From contig RZYP01000122.1 in NCBI GenBank assembly GCA_009930275.1, forward strand, positions 1 to 6,149: a stretch of DNA of 6,149 nt, in the 5' to 3' direction. The DNA is from Negativicutes bacterium. GTDB lineage: Bacteria > Bacillota_C > Negativicutes > Acidaminococcales > Acidaminococcaceae. Every line of letters starts with the position of its first letter. Positions within the stretch are counted from its first letter, which is position 1. Positions 1 to 6,148 of this stretch are shown here, piece by piece. Under the pieces are notes generated by a model. That model was not told the DNA's origin. It searched no databases and worked only from the letters and a program-made list of their open reading frames with translations. Made by a program: the position numbers and the translations under genes.

Positions 1-1
1 T

Positions 2-55
2 CAGTTCACGCAAGCGGTATATCTCATCAGCCACTTCGTTATAGTGTTGTATCGA
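2..55 (-). pseudogene. Serine recombinase coiled-coil fragment (remnant, runs off window)
   Basis: Read on the minus strand, this stretch encodes YNEVADEIYRLREL and runs off the left edge. From memory, this resembles the coiled-coil segment that lies inside the zinc-ribbon/C-terminal part of large serine recombinases of Bacillota, roughly 50 residues before their C-terminus. There is no start codon or ribosome binding site for it here. It follows directly after the stop codon of another recombinase fragment (56-136), in the same reading frame. It is either part of a second, tandem recombinase gene whose end lies outside the window or rearranged debris. Assignment rests on a short motif only. 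Confidence 0.45.
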
Positions 56-136
56 TTACTCGTCAATTTGGATTTCAATTCCAGACTTAAATTCCACAAA
101 GAAATAGTCATCATAAACCGTTATCTTTTCCAAGAG
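56..136 (-). pseudogene. C-terminal tail of a large serine recombinase (remnant)
   Basis: The minus-strand frame encodes LLEKITVYDDYF followed by FVEFKSGIEIQIDE and a TAA stop at 58-56. The pattern LxEKITVYDD...VEFKSGIEI is the characteristic extreme C-terminus of large serine recombinases and invertase-like integrases of Bacillota. Only about 26 residues remain. The same frame is closed by a TGA a few codons upstream (about 145-143), and no start or ribosome binding site serves it. The catalytic resolvase domain is absent, so this cannot be a functional recombinase. It overlaps the end of the small ORF at 121-252 in another frame, which marks a deletion or recombination joint near 136-140. 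It indicates that an integrative element once lay here. Confidence 0.6.
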
Positions 137-252
137 AGTCCTTCATAAGTTAGACCGACTGCATTGAAAAAGACTGCCCAACGAGCTTCAAGTCGACTGC
201 GAAATCGATGTCCGTCATATTCTGTTTCAATTGCTTTAATATCATTACTCAC
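121..252 (-). pseudogene. Truncated 43-codon ORF with RSRLEARWAVFF motif
   Basis: A GTG start at 252-250 is preceded by AGGAGG at about 264-269, a good spacing, and the frame closes with TAA at 123-121. The product begins MSNDIKAIETEYDGH and continues RFRSRLEARWAVFFNAVG. This motif resembles the N-terminus of a family of uncharacterised phage and plasmid proteins that open with IxTxYxGxxFRSRLEARWAVFFDALGI and normally continue much further with YEPEGF-like sequence. Here the match stops after LTYEG, and the last residues (LSWKR) come from reading into recombinase DNA in the wrong frame. It therefore looks like the 5' end of a real gene fused by deletion to a recombinase 3' end. It could still be translated as a short peptide. 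Family recognition is from memory. Confidence 0.5.
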
Positions 253-427
253 GAACGAATAAGCCTCCTTCTTCAAATGCAACATAATTACCATCATTCA
301 TTTCCTGTAAGAACTCTCAAAACAGGGTTGCCGCCTATACTGGATTATGGTGTTCCGGGTAAGTAATGATCCAATTGTGGTTCCTCCCGTCATGCACCAG
401 ACAAATCAATTTTATCCGTATTAATAA
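245..427 (-). pseudogene. Decayed reading frame with two in-frame stops
   Basis: One minus-strand frame stays protein-like over about 60 codons apart from a TAG at 337-335 and a TGA at 319-317. The segments read KLICLVHDGRNHNWIITYP then EHHNPV, stop, AATLF, stop, EFLQEMNDGNYVAFEEGG then LFVRE, with the final TAA at 247-245. The last segment has its own ATG at 301-299 but no clear ribosome binding site. The frame ends just inside the start of the next small ORF (GTG at 252), an overlap like that of two neighbouring genes in an operon. I do not recognise the family. The regular amino-acid composition suggests a former gene rather than random sequence, but this is inference. Confidence 0.35.
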
Positions 428-648
428 CTAATAGCAGCTCAATTGACCCTTCCATGAATAATTATACTGGTTTGTCTTTAATTATCTTCGTTAGGCTTTT
501 TCAAAAATCCAATTCAACCTTTGCTCGACTTACTGATGAAAATTGGTTTGTTGAGCAAGCCCTAAATACTGTGTTATCTGACAAAGTGCCAGCGTTGCCA
601 CCAAGTATTTCCCTTTTAAAATCATTTGTGTCAGATGTATCAAGTATT
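428..648. other. Stretch with no convincing gene
   Basis: No gene can be supported here. A 21-codon minus-strand ORF (455-390, MEGSIELLLVINTDKIDLSG...) and a 31-codon one (625-530, MILKGKYLVATLALCQITQY...) exist, but neither has a clear ribosome binding site. After its TAA the second frame would continue VEQRLNWIFEKA, so it may be another decayed coding remnant. No hairpin with a T-run follows the DUF1905 stop at 649. The plus-strand frame that starts at 454 is antisense to a better-supported gene and is not counted. Confidence 0.4.
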
Positions 649-927
649 TTAATCGTGCAAAAACAAAGTCACATTAACTGTATCTCCGCCGCTTTTACCG
701 ATTGCCTCTCTAATCTTTCTATTGATCGAGATTATCTTGTCTTCATTTTTCCTTGGAGCCAAATTAATGCTTTTTACTTCATAACCGTCAATTGTCCCGG
801 ATACCTTTAGAAAACCCCATTTCCCCTCAATATCTGCAGTCCCTGGAATTCTAAGGTGGTATGTCCACGCTCCAAATCCTCTCTTATATTCCAATTTGAG
901 TTCTTGATTATCAACAATCTTTATCAT
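649..927 (-). CDS. DUF1905 domain-containing small protein
   Basis: The 92-residue product spans one DUF1905-like domain and little else. Recognisable features are the GFGAWTYHLRIPGTADIEG strand region (residues about 17-35), the KVSGTIDGYEVKS block (about 41-53), and the closing REAIGKSGGDTVNVTLFLHD segment, where GD-V-VTL is the family hallmark. The domain forms a small beta-barrel; no enzymatic role is established for it. In many proteins it is followed by a second YdeI/OmdA-type domain, which is absent here. The ATG at 927-925 follows AAAGGAG at 939-945 with about 11 bases between, supporting this start. It lies 189 bp beyond the HerA stop, separated by a likely terminator, so it is probably its own transcription unit. 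There is no evidence that it belongs to the defence system. The family call is fairly firm; the function is unknown. Confidence 0.8.
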   Translation of the reverse strand: MIKIVDNQELKLEYKRGFGAWTYHLRIPGTADIEGKWGFLKVSGTIDGYEVKSINLAPRKNEDKIISINRKIREAIGKSGGDTVNVTLFLHD

Positions 928-1004
928 TATGAGTTCAGCTCCTTTCTTTAAAATTTTTCAAATAAATATATAATTTTACTAAAAGCCACGAAATTGTTAC
1001 TTGA

Positions 1005-1019
1005 TGAATGATTCATTCA
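1005..1019. repeat. 15-bp palindrome upstream of the DUF1905 gene
   Basis: TGAATGATTCATTCA is a perfect inverted repeat of 7-bp arms around one base. It lies about 80 bp upstream of the DUF1905 start codon and next to AT-rich DNA (TATATT-like on the minus strand at about 905-910 upstream of the ribosome binding site region, 961-970). That position suits an operator for a dimeric regulator, but no regulator is visible and no good -35 box can be placed. Confidence 0.3.
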
Positions 1020-1035
1020 ACTTGTAGTAATGGGT

Positions 1036-1050
1036 CTGGGATTCTCCCAG
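1036..1050. repeat. Short inverted repeat CTGGGA-TTC-TCCCAG
   Basis: Two perfect 6-bp arms flank a 3-base loop. It lies between the HerA terminator-like structure and the 15-bp palindrome. No T-run follows on either strand, so it is not a classical terminator by itself. Its role is unknown. Confidence 0.3.
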
Positions 1051-1053
1051 GAT

Positions 1054-1094
1054 AAAAAATCAAATGTGATTTTGGCAAGTGTTTAAACACTTGC
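1054..1094 (-). terminator. Probable terminator after the SIR2-HerA operon
   Basis: On the minus strand, 22 bases after the HerA TAG, lies the perfect 20-bp palindrome GCAAGTGTTTAAACACTTGC (1094-1075), able to form a 7-bp stem with a 6-base TTTAAA loop. One base later a second hairpin follows, AAAATCA-CATT-TGATTTT (1073-1056), which runs into a six-T tract (1059-1054). The T-run sits after the weak AT-rich hairpin rather than directly after the strong one, so this is not a textbook terminator. Position at the operon end supports the call. The palindrome could also be an operator. Confidence 0.5.
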
Positions 1095-1116
1095 ATTGCT
1101 TGCCATTCTTATTGCT

Positions 1117-3255
1117 CTATAATAACAAGTCATCAACTTCGTCAGCAATTTGGTTCTCTTCATGGCCTTCGTCAAGCTGGCCATATTGCTGCCAATCTTT
1201 TGATATCTCAATCCAATTTACTTGCCCATCTGTTTTACATGTCCACACATCCCAAAAATCTGGATCGTTAGATTTTGGTCTGTGCTCTTCTTTCAGGTAA
1301 TTCATTTGAACTAAAACCGGAAGTTCCGAAGCCCAACCCATCAAAATTGCGTTGCGGGAAGGCAATGATGGCAATTCTCTTAGCAAACCTCTTAAATTGT
1401 CTGGTACCAGTTTGTGCACTAATTCTTGGTCACGATCGTTGCTTATTCGATGCAGCAGAAACGTATTGCACTGTGATAATACTGTGGCAGATAATTCACT
1501 GGGCCTTTGCGATGAAAGAACCAAGCCTAATCCAAACTTACGACCCTCACGAGCAATTTTTTCAAATACCTGAGTGCACATTGCAGAAGCAGAAGTACCT
1601 TCGCCGTCTGTCTGATACTTTTTAATAAATGTATGTGCTTCTTCCATTACAATTGTTGTTGGCAGAGTATTTCCATTACTTATTTTTCTGAATCGCTGTA
1701 ATGCCTCAAGCGTAGTTCTTGCGATTACTGCAGCAATTATATGAACTACTTCTGCAGGGACTAATGATAAATCGATGACTGTAATCGCACCTTCACTTGT
1801 GCTACTTGGGCAAATATACTCGTTTAACCAACCTGCCAGAGTCATCTCTGGGCAACCAGTTGTTATCATTTTTAGTCTTGTATCAGATAGGAGAGTGCGA
1901 ATACGCATAAGCATCGTTTCAACATGTTCTGCAGTCCCCATTATTTCCGAATTTGCTTCGATACTTCTGAGCAGTTGATTCCCATCGAAAGGACGAGGTA
2001 TATCAGCATCAATTGGCAATGAATCACTATCAGTACCACCAAATGCAGCATGGGCGATTTTTGCACATTTTAATAAATCTTCTACTTCAGATTTCCTAAA
2101 ATCATGATGGGCGTATTGTACGCTTCTTGCTTGCACGAGGATGTCAATTTTGTTTCTTAAATTCTCCAATTTTTCTTTTTCATTATCTGAATATGAGTCA
2201 TCAAGAACCAAATCACTTTGCCATTTCTGGATTTTTTCAAAAAATGATTTCGGCTTAGGGAATCCTCCCCAAGGAGTGCCGGCATTGTATTCAATTGTAA
2301 TAACAGTAACAATTGTTCGAAGAAATCTTCGCATATCATGGCTTGGAGTTAGTGTTATCTCAAGTTGCCCATCCCGAACTGAGCGTAATGCTTGAATTAA
2401 GGTAGGTCGTTGTGCCTTTGTACTGGCCTGCGTGAATGCACACCATTCAGCACTATTCCAAAACCAAATTGGTACATGAAGTTGTTTCACGTTATTCTCT
2501 TCATCGGGCTCAACAGCAAATAGTCTTACATTTTGAAGCCCAGAGAAAGCCTTTGAATACTCTCCGTTTGGATCGAGAATTATGAATCTTGAATTGATAG
2601 AATTATCTGGTCTATCAGGCGAACATTCCTTTTTATATTGTCCGGCAGCTTCAATTGACCAACGAATAACTCCTGCAACTGTACAAGATTTACCACTGCC
2701 CGTATTCCCCAGGATTGCTAAATGCCTTCCAAACAAACGATCAGGATCAATTGATACCACCGCATTACCTGCCAATGGACTAATCCCGATATTGACCCGC
2801 CTGTTTTCTCCTGATTCAACGATTGCTTTTAACTGATCTTGTGAAGGAAGTAAAACAGGATCCCCAACTGTTGGGTATATTTCAACGCCTCGCGAGAATG
2901 AATAAACTGACGATCCATTGGATAACTTTCTTTTTTCTTTTAAAATCCCTAATGGATTTAAACTCATTTTTCGTAGAGGGTAGGGAAGATCAATAACTCC
3001 GAAATCTTGCATGCCTTTTCTTTTTGGATATTGAGATCTCTCAATTGTTATCCATTCAATTTGAGACACAAGAAAGCCACTTTCACATGGAATTAAAACA
3101 TAGCTGTTTATTCTAGGAAATGGCCTTGGAATGCCTGCATTTAATGCAATATCACTTGGTGCTTCAATATCTAAAAGCACTTTAATTTCATCTGGAGATA
3201 CAAAATCAACACTCCCTATTCTCAAGGAATCAGCATACGCTAATGGTGTAATCAT
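1117..3255 (-). CDS. herA: HerA/DUF87-family ATPase, partner subunit of SIR2-HerA anti-phage system
   Basis: A 712-residue P-loop ATPase of the HerA/FtsK-like class. An N-terminal beta-barrel-like region (about 10-70, with RIGSVDFVSPDEIKVLLDI) resembles the HAS-barrel. Walker A is GNTGSGKS at 183-190; the HerA signature FIILDPNGEY is at 224-233; Walker B is TIVMEEAH at 534-541, with acidic E538/E539. KIAREGRKFGLGLVL at 566-580 carries candidate arginine-finger residues and leads into SSQRP at 581-585. A long, mostly helical stretch (about 245-480) separates the halves of the ATPase core. Archaeal HerA pairs with the nuclease NurA; none is present, and the partner here is the SIR2 gene just upstream. 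Published SIR2-HerA systems form a large complex in which hexameric HerA associates with SIR2 and has ATP-dependent DNA activity. The ATG shares a base with the SIR2 stop (TAATG), implying translational coupling. No frameshift or missing motif is seen. Confidence 0.9.
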   Translation of the reverse strand: MITPLAYADSLRIGSVDFVSPDEIKVLLDIEAPSDIALNAGIPRPFPRINSYVLIPCESGFLVSQIEWITIERSQYPKRKGMQDFGVIDLPYPLRKMSLNPLGILKEKRKLSNGSSVYSFSRGVEIYPTVGDPVLLPSQDQLKAIVESGENRRVNIGISPLAGNAVVSIDPDRLFGRHLAILGNTGSGKSCTVAGVIRWSIEAAGQYKKECSPDRPDNSINSRFIILDPNGEYSKAFSGLQNVRLFAVEPDEENNVKQLHVPIWFWNSAEWCAFTQASTKAQRPTLIQALRSVRDGQLEITLTPSHDMRRFLRTIVTVITIEYNAGTPWGGFPKPKSFFEKIQKWQSDLVLDDSYSDNEKEKLENLRNKIDILVQARSVQYAHHDFRKSEVEDLLKCAKIAHAAFGGTDSDSLPIDADIPRPFDGNQLLRSIEANSEIMGTAEHVETMLMRIRTLLSDTRLKMITTGCPEMTLAGWLNEYICPSSTSEGAITVIDLSLVPAEVVHIIAAVIARTTLEALQRFRKISNGNTLPTTIVMEEAHTFIKKYQTDGEGTSASAMCTQVFEKIAREGRKFGLGLVLSSQRPSELSATVLSQCNTFLLHRISNDRDQELVHKLVPDNLRGLLRELPSLPSRNAILMGWASELPVLVQMNYLKEEHRPKSNDPDFWDVWTCKTDGQVNWIEISKDWQQYGQLDEGHEENQIADEVDDLLL

Positions 3256-4628
3256 TAACTTTCCGCGCCTCCTTCAATATAGGTTGATTTACTAGACTCA
3301 TCAGATGCAGGACCATGTCTTTGCTTAAGTAGCTCTGCCATTCTTATTGTTGTGCGATCAATTGCTGGCTTAGGCAGAAAATTCTCAGTAAGTTTTCTTA
3401 TATCAGCCAAATCTTTACCAATAATGAGACTAACTTGAGAGGCCCGCCCCAAATCAGCATAGAAATTTTTAATTCTACTCTGCTCGTCGTCATAGGAAAT
3501 AATAACAACATGTGTCGACGGAATTGTTAACATATCTCTAATTATTCGATTAATATGATCGTCTCCAAAACTATACCCGTAAATTACCAAAGTGCTATTC
3601 GGTCTACATAAGGCAGCAGCAAAATCACGAAACAATTCCACATAAGGATATTCTGACGTTTCTCTGTCCTTTGAAGAATTTGGATAAATCATTATTTTTG
3701 AGTGGTCTACACCCGAAAATCCAGGGGAATTAATGAATGGTTCAATATTTGCACCAAAAGGAAGGCCGATTCTTCTTATCTCTTTATTCGCCTCTATCCA
3801 ATCTATTGAACCGTGTAATTTCGTATACCGCGCAACACCTTCAAGGTACCGTGGTTCACCTCTCATACCTGGCGGATTGTAATGCATGTCAATATCTAGC
3901 CTTGAAGATCTAAAAATAGGAGATAAATTACCAACAAAGCGGTCTATTAAATGTAAACCTGAAATCTCAGCGCCAGCTTCAATGACTCTGTCATAATTGG
4001 TTGTGAAGATGTTTAGTCGATCCCTAGTCCCTGTTCTACTACTAAAACTCATTAAAAACGTTGTAAGGATATTGAAGGTATCAATTCGTTTTTTCTCGCC
4101 TGATAAAATAATGCATGATTCACCAGCAGAGATACCAGCAACAAATTTATTCAACAAATCGCTATATTCAGTTCTAAGTTTTTGATACGCTTCTTGTTCG
4201 CCAATAATTTCCAGGCCGCACATTAGATCATTCATTACACGAAAATAATCTTCAAGATTGCCCTCATTACCTCTACCGTTGTTCAAGGCACTTTTGGCAG
4301 CTGCAGCGTGAATTTTTTCTACATAAGGGCAGTCTTCTTTTAATTCGGGTTTTCCCATACCGTTATTGGACGCTTTTTCAGGGGATGCAATATATTGAAT
4401 TCCAGTAGAAAGTCCGCTTCCAATTAGAAGTGATAAGTGTTCGGATTGAAATAAAGAAGTCAGCCATGGTTCTATTCTGTTGCGAAGATCGTTCACGGTA
4501 AACGAACCATCAGTTACCCATGTGGGTTTTGGTGAATCTGAACATACTGAATATTCTTCACTACTACCATTTTTACTTTCAAACGTTATTGGTAAGTGGT
4601 CATCTCTCACCTTAAGAATATTTTTCAT
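3255..4628 (-). CDS. sir2: SIR2-domain NADase, effector of SIR2-HerA anti-phage system
   Basis: A 457-residue protein with a SIR2-like Rossmann domain at about 62-365. Visible motifs are the NAD-binding LLIGSGLSTG (67-76), IFTTNYDRVIE (207-217, with N211 and D213), YTKLHGSIDW (268-277, with the predicted catalytic histidine H272), and LVIYGYSFGDDHINRII (347-363). The Asn and His that defence SIR2 domains use to hydrolyse NAD+ are therefore kept. The zinc-binding cysteines of classical sirtuin deacetylases are not evident, which favours NADase over deacetylase. By analogy with published SIR2-HerA, it would deplete NAD+ on phage infection together with the adjacent ATPase. A charged, low-similarity extension (1-60) precedes the domain, and a soluble tail (366-457) follows. 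No signal peptide or membrane segment is seen. The ATG follows AAGGAGG by 10 bases. The gene starts 107 bp after the type III Res stop. Confidence 0.9.
   Translation of the reverse strand: MKNILKVRDDHLPITFESKNGSSEEYSVCSDSPKPTWVTDGSFTVNDLRNRIEPWLTSLFQSEHLSLLIGSGLSTGIQYIASPEKASNNGMGKPELKEDCPYVEKIHAAAAKSALNNGRGNEGNLEDYFRVMNDLMCGLEIIGEQEAYQKLRTEYSDLLNKFVAGISAGESCIILSGEKKRIDTFNILTTFLMSFSSRTGTRDRLNIFTTNYDRVIEAGAEISGLHLIDRFVGNLSPIFRSSRLDIDMHYNPPGMRGEPRYLEGVARYTKLHGSIDWIEANKEIRRIGLPFGANIEPFINSPGFSGVDHSKIMIYPNSSKDRETSEYPYVELFRDFAAALCRPNSTLVIYGYSFGDDHINRIIRDMLTIPSTHVVIISYDDEQSRIKNFYADLGRASQVSLIIGKDLADIRKLTENFLPKPAIDRTTIRMAELLKQRHGPASDESSKSTYIEGGAES
3268..3274 (-). promoter_or_regulatory. HerA ribosome binding site inside the SIR2 3' end
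   Basis: AAGGAGG lies 12 bases before the HerA ATG and within the last SIR2 codons, where it encodes part of IEGG. With the TAATG stop/start overlap at 3257-3253, it supports coupled, near-stoichiometric translation of the two subunits and fixes the HerA start. Confidence 0.8.
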
Positions 4629-4638
4629 TGTGGCGATA

Positions 4639-4645
4639 CCTCCTT
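4639..4645 (-). promoter_or_regulatory. SIR2 ribosome binding site
   Basis: A full consensus AAGGAGG lies 10 bases before the ATG at 4628-4626. It decides the start of the SIR2 gene and so confirms that the N-terminal extension is translated. Confidence 0.8.
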
Positions 4646-4673
4646 GGCATACGAAGAAGAATTTTAATGCTCA

Positions 4674-4703
4674 CTAAGAGTAATTTGTTATTGTCCTCGG
4701 CAT
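4674..4703 (-). CDS. Possible 9-codon leader or mini-ORF (MPRTITNYS)
   Basis: In the res-sir2 gap an ATG at 4703-4701 is preceded by GAGGAG with 8 bases between, a near-ideal ribosome binding site. The frame stops with TAG after nine codons (MPRTITNYS). It may be a leader peptide, the leftover start of a deleted gene, or chance. The peptide shows no run of a single amino acid as in attenuation leaders. No hairpin terminator is seen between it and the SIR2 start. Confidence 0.25.
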   Translation of the reverse strand: MPRTITNYS

Positions 4704-4735
4704 AATTAAATCTCCTCATTAAATTCACTTCCAGA

Positions 4736-6148
4736 TCATCCTTGAACGAGTTCCCATAGCTTGTCGTAACTACTCACCACATCATATTTTATATTTTCGC
4801 CACTGATGGCTCGGAAATGCTCTCTAGCGCAGTGGGCCTTTGCTTTTTCAATTTCTCTGAGTTCCATTGAGGACATGTCGCCTTTGGTTTCAGCAACAAA
4901 ATAAATATGTTTGACTTTACCCTCATAGAAAGCAATTGCCCAGTCGGGATTGTATTTTCCAACAGGTGTGTTTATATAGAATCCTTTTGGCAGTTTGACA
5001 TAGACTTCAACTTCTTGTGAATGCGTCTCTAGCTGATTTGCGAAGTCTCGCTCATTGGTCGAGTCGTAGATTACATAGTCATACAAATGCCGTTTTGCTT
5101 CTATAGCATTGACACCCAAAGCACCTTTCTTGAGATCCGGCTCAGAAAATATATTTGTGCTAAATTCAGATGTCAGCTTATCGTAGGTAATATGCTCAAT
5201 AATCGCAGTAGCTTTCTGCTCGTTGATAATACTTGCTGCTCGCAGGATAAACTCTTCAGGATTATTTCCAAACTGGTCAAATATCGATTTTTCAATACCG
5301 ACTAAAATTGAAGCCACCGCTTTGCGTGTCAGCCCTGTTTCGGAAACAATCTTTCCAACGAGATCATACCGTACCGAACTGCTGGCCTTCATTTCCAGGT
5401 AAGGGGCTGCCTCCTCTCGAACCATGTCAGCTCGAACAAAAGCCTCTCCGGCTTGCAGCTGAGCTTTGGATTCGATCTTTTTGGTTTGTTCGCCTTTCTC
5501 CACCTTGAAATATATTTTTGATACACGCAATTTGGAGTTCAGCTCAGTGATGGCTCTTTTTATCAGCTCATCCTCATCAAAGCTTACGGTATAGTAGCTT
5601 CGGCTGTTAATTCTTGACCAAAGTTCCTGGAATGTGCGGCTATTCAATTTGTCTTTATCGAGCGTCAAATTGACTGTATTTTTACGAGCGTCCTCTGGTT
5701 TATTAATATTAGGATCGTAGACAGAATCAAGCACAGAGATTACTTCCTGGATATGTCCAGAAATTTCCTCAGGCACTTCAAGAGAACCATTTTGCTTTGC
5801 TTCATAATACTTTTCTGTCAGTTCACCGCGTTTGATATAGCCGTTCTCTATCAGGCTCTCATAAATAACCAGTGCAGTATCTTCGCCAAATTTCTCTTCA
5901 AACAGCTTAGCTTGAACCTTACGTGGACGATCGGCAACTGCTTCTGCAATTTCACTTTGCAATCCTTTTGCAAAACTGTCGTAGCTTTCATTGGCAATAA
6001 CAGTCAGAACGTTGACGTTGTGAATCTCTTCGTGAGAAAGGACATTCTCATCCATTCGCTCACCAACTTGGTTTACAGAGAGCCGCAAACCACGTCCAAC
6101 TTCCTGTCGCTTGCGAACATCGCTGCCACTTTGTTTCAATGTACATAT
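4736..6148 (-). CDS. res: Type III restriction-modification enzyme, Res subunit (C-terminal part; 5' end outside window)
   Basis: The frame is open to the right edge, so this is the C-terminal part of a longer gene (about 470 codons here; full Res subunits are usually near 900-1000 aa). Numbering from the TTG at 6139, superfamily 2 helicase motif VI is RQEVGRGLRL at 11-20 (Q12, G15, R16, R19), preceded by ICTLKQSGSDVRK, which fits the translocase core of Res. The end of the protein carries the PD-(D/E)XK endonuclease: an NERDFA segment (362-367), YNPDWAIAF (396-404, with D399), and FVAETKGD (414-421, with E417 and K419). All three catalytic residues are present. Res cleaves DNA after ATP-driven communication between two head-to-head sites that Mod recognises; mod should lie upstream, off the right edge. 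The TGA at 4738-4736 is 107 bp from sir2, with no terminator between. The TTG at 6139 is not a real start. No disruption is seen in the visible part. Confidence 0.92.
   Translation of the reverse strand: MCTLKQSGSDVRKRQEVGRGLRLSVNQVGERMDENVLSHEEIHNVNVLTVIANESYDSFAKGLQSEIAEAVADRPRKVQAKLFEEKFGEDTALVIYESLIENGYIKRGELTEKYYEAKQNGSLEVPEEISGHIQEVISVLDSVYDPNINKPEDARKNTVNLTLDKDKLNSRTFQELWSRINSRSYYTVSFDEDELIKRAITELNSKLRVSKIYFKVEKGEQTKKIESKAQLQAGEAFVRADMVREEAAPYLEMKASSSVRYDLVGKIVSETGLTRKAVASILVGIEKSIFDQFGNNPEEFILRAASIINEQKATAIIEHITYDKLTSEFSTNIFSEPDLKKGALGVNAIEAKRHLYDYVIYDSTNERDFANQLETHSQEVEVYVKLPKGFYINTPVGKYNPDWAIAFYEGKVKHIYFVAETKGDMSSMELREIEKAKAHCAREHFRAISGENIKYDVVSSYDKLWELVQG

Noticed and set aside
294..338. 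Minus-strand IGGNPVLRVLTGN, resembling a phage terminase large-subunit motif
   Set aside because: The similarity covers only a few residues, the frame stops at once, and another frame over the same bases gives a longer protein-like stretch.
454..810. Plus-strand 118-codon ORF
   Set aside because: It is antisense to the DUF1905 gene over much of its length, has no ribosome binding site, and has no recognisable motif.
961..1020. Sigma-A promoter for the DUF1905 gene
   Set aside because: A TATATT-like -10 can be placed at about 965-970, but the matching -35 (TTTCGT with a 17-base spacer) is poor, so no promoter is annotated.
1275..1625. Plus-strand ORF of 116 codons, and other plus-strand ORFs inside the HerA, SIR2 and Res genes
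   Set aside because: They are mirror frames of strongly supported coding sequences, with no ribosome binding sites or domain signals of their own.
3255..4628. SIR2 protein as a protein deacetylase of the sirtuin type
   Set aside because: No cysteine pairs for a zinc-binding module are seen, and its pairing with HerA fits the defence NADase class instead.
4612..4719. 35-codon minus-strand ORF (starts MRRFNYAEDNNKLLLVSIK) overlapping the SIR2 start
   Set aside because: It has only a weak ribosome binding site and overlaps the SIR2 start in another frame. Its arginine-rich part is just the SIR2 ribosome binding site read in another frame.
6137..6139. TTG as the start of the Res protein
   Set aside because: The frame stays open to the window edge, and the preceding codons (ICT) continue the expected Res sequence before motif VI, so the start lies outside the window.
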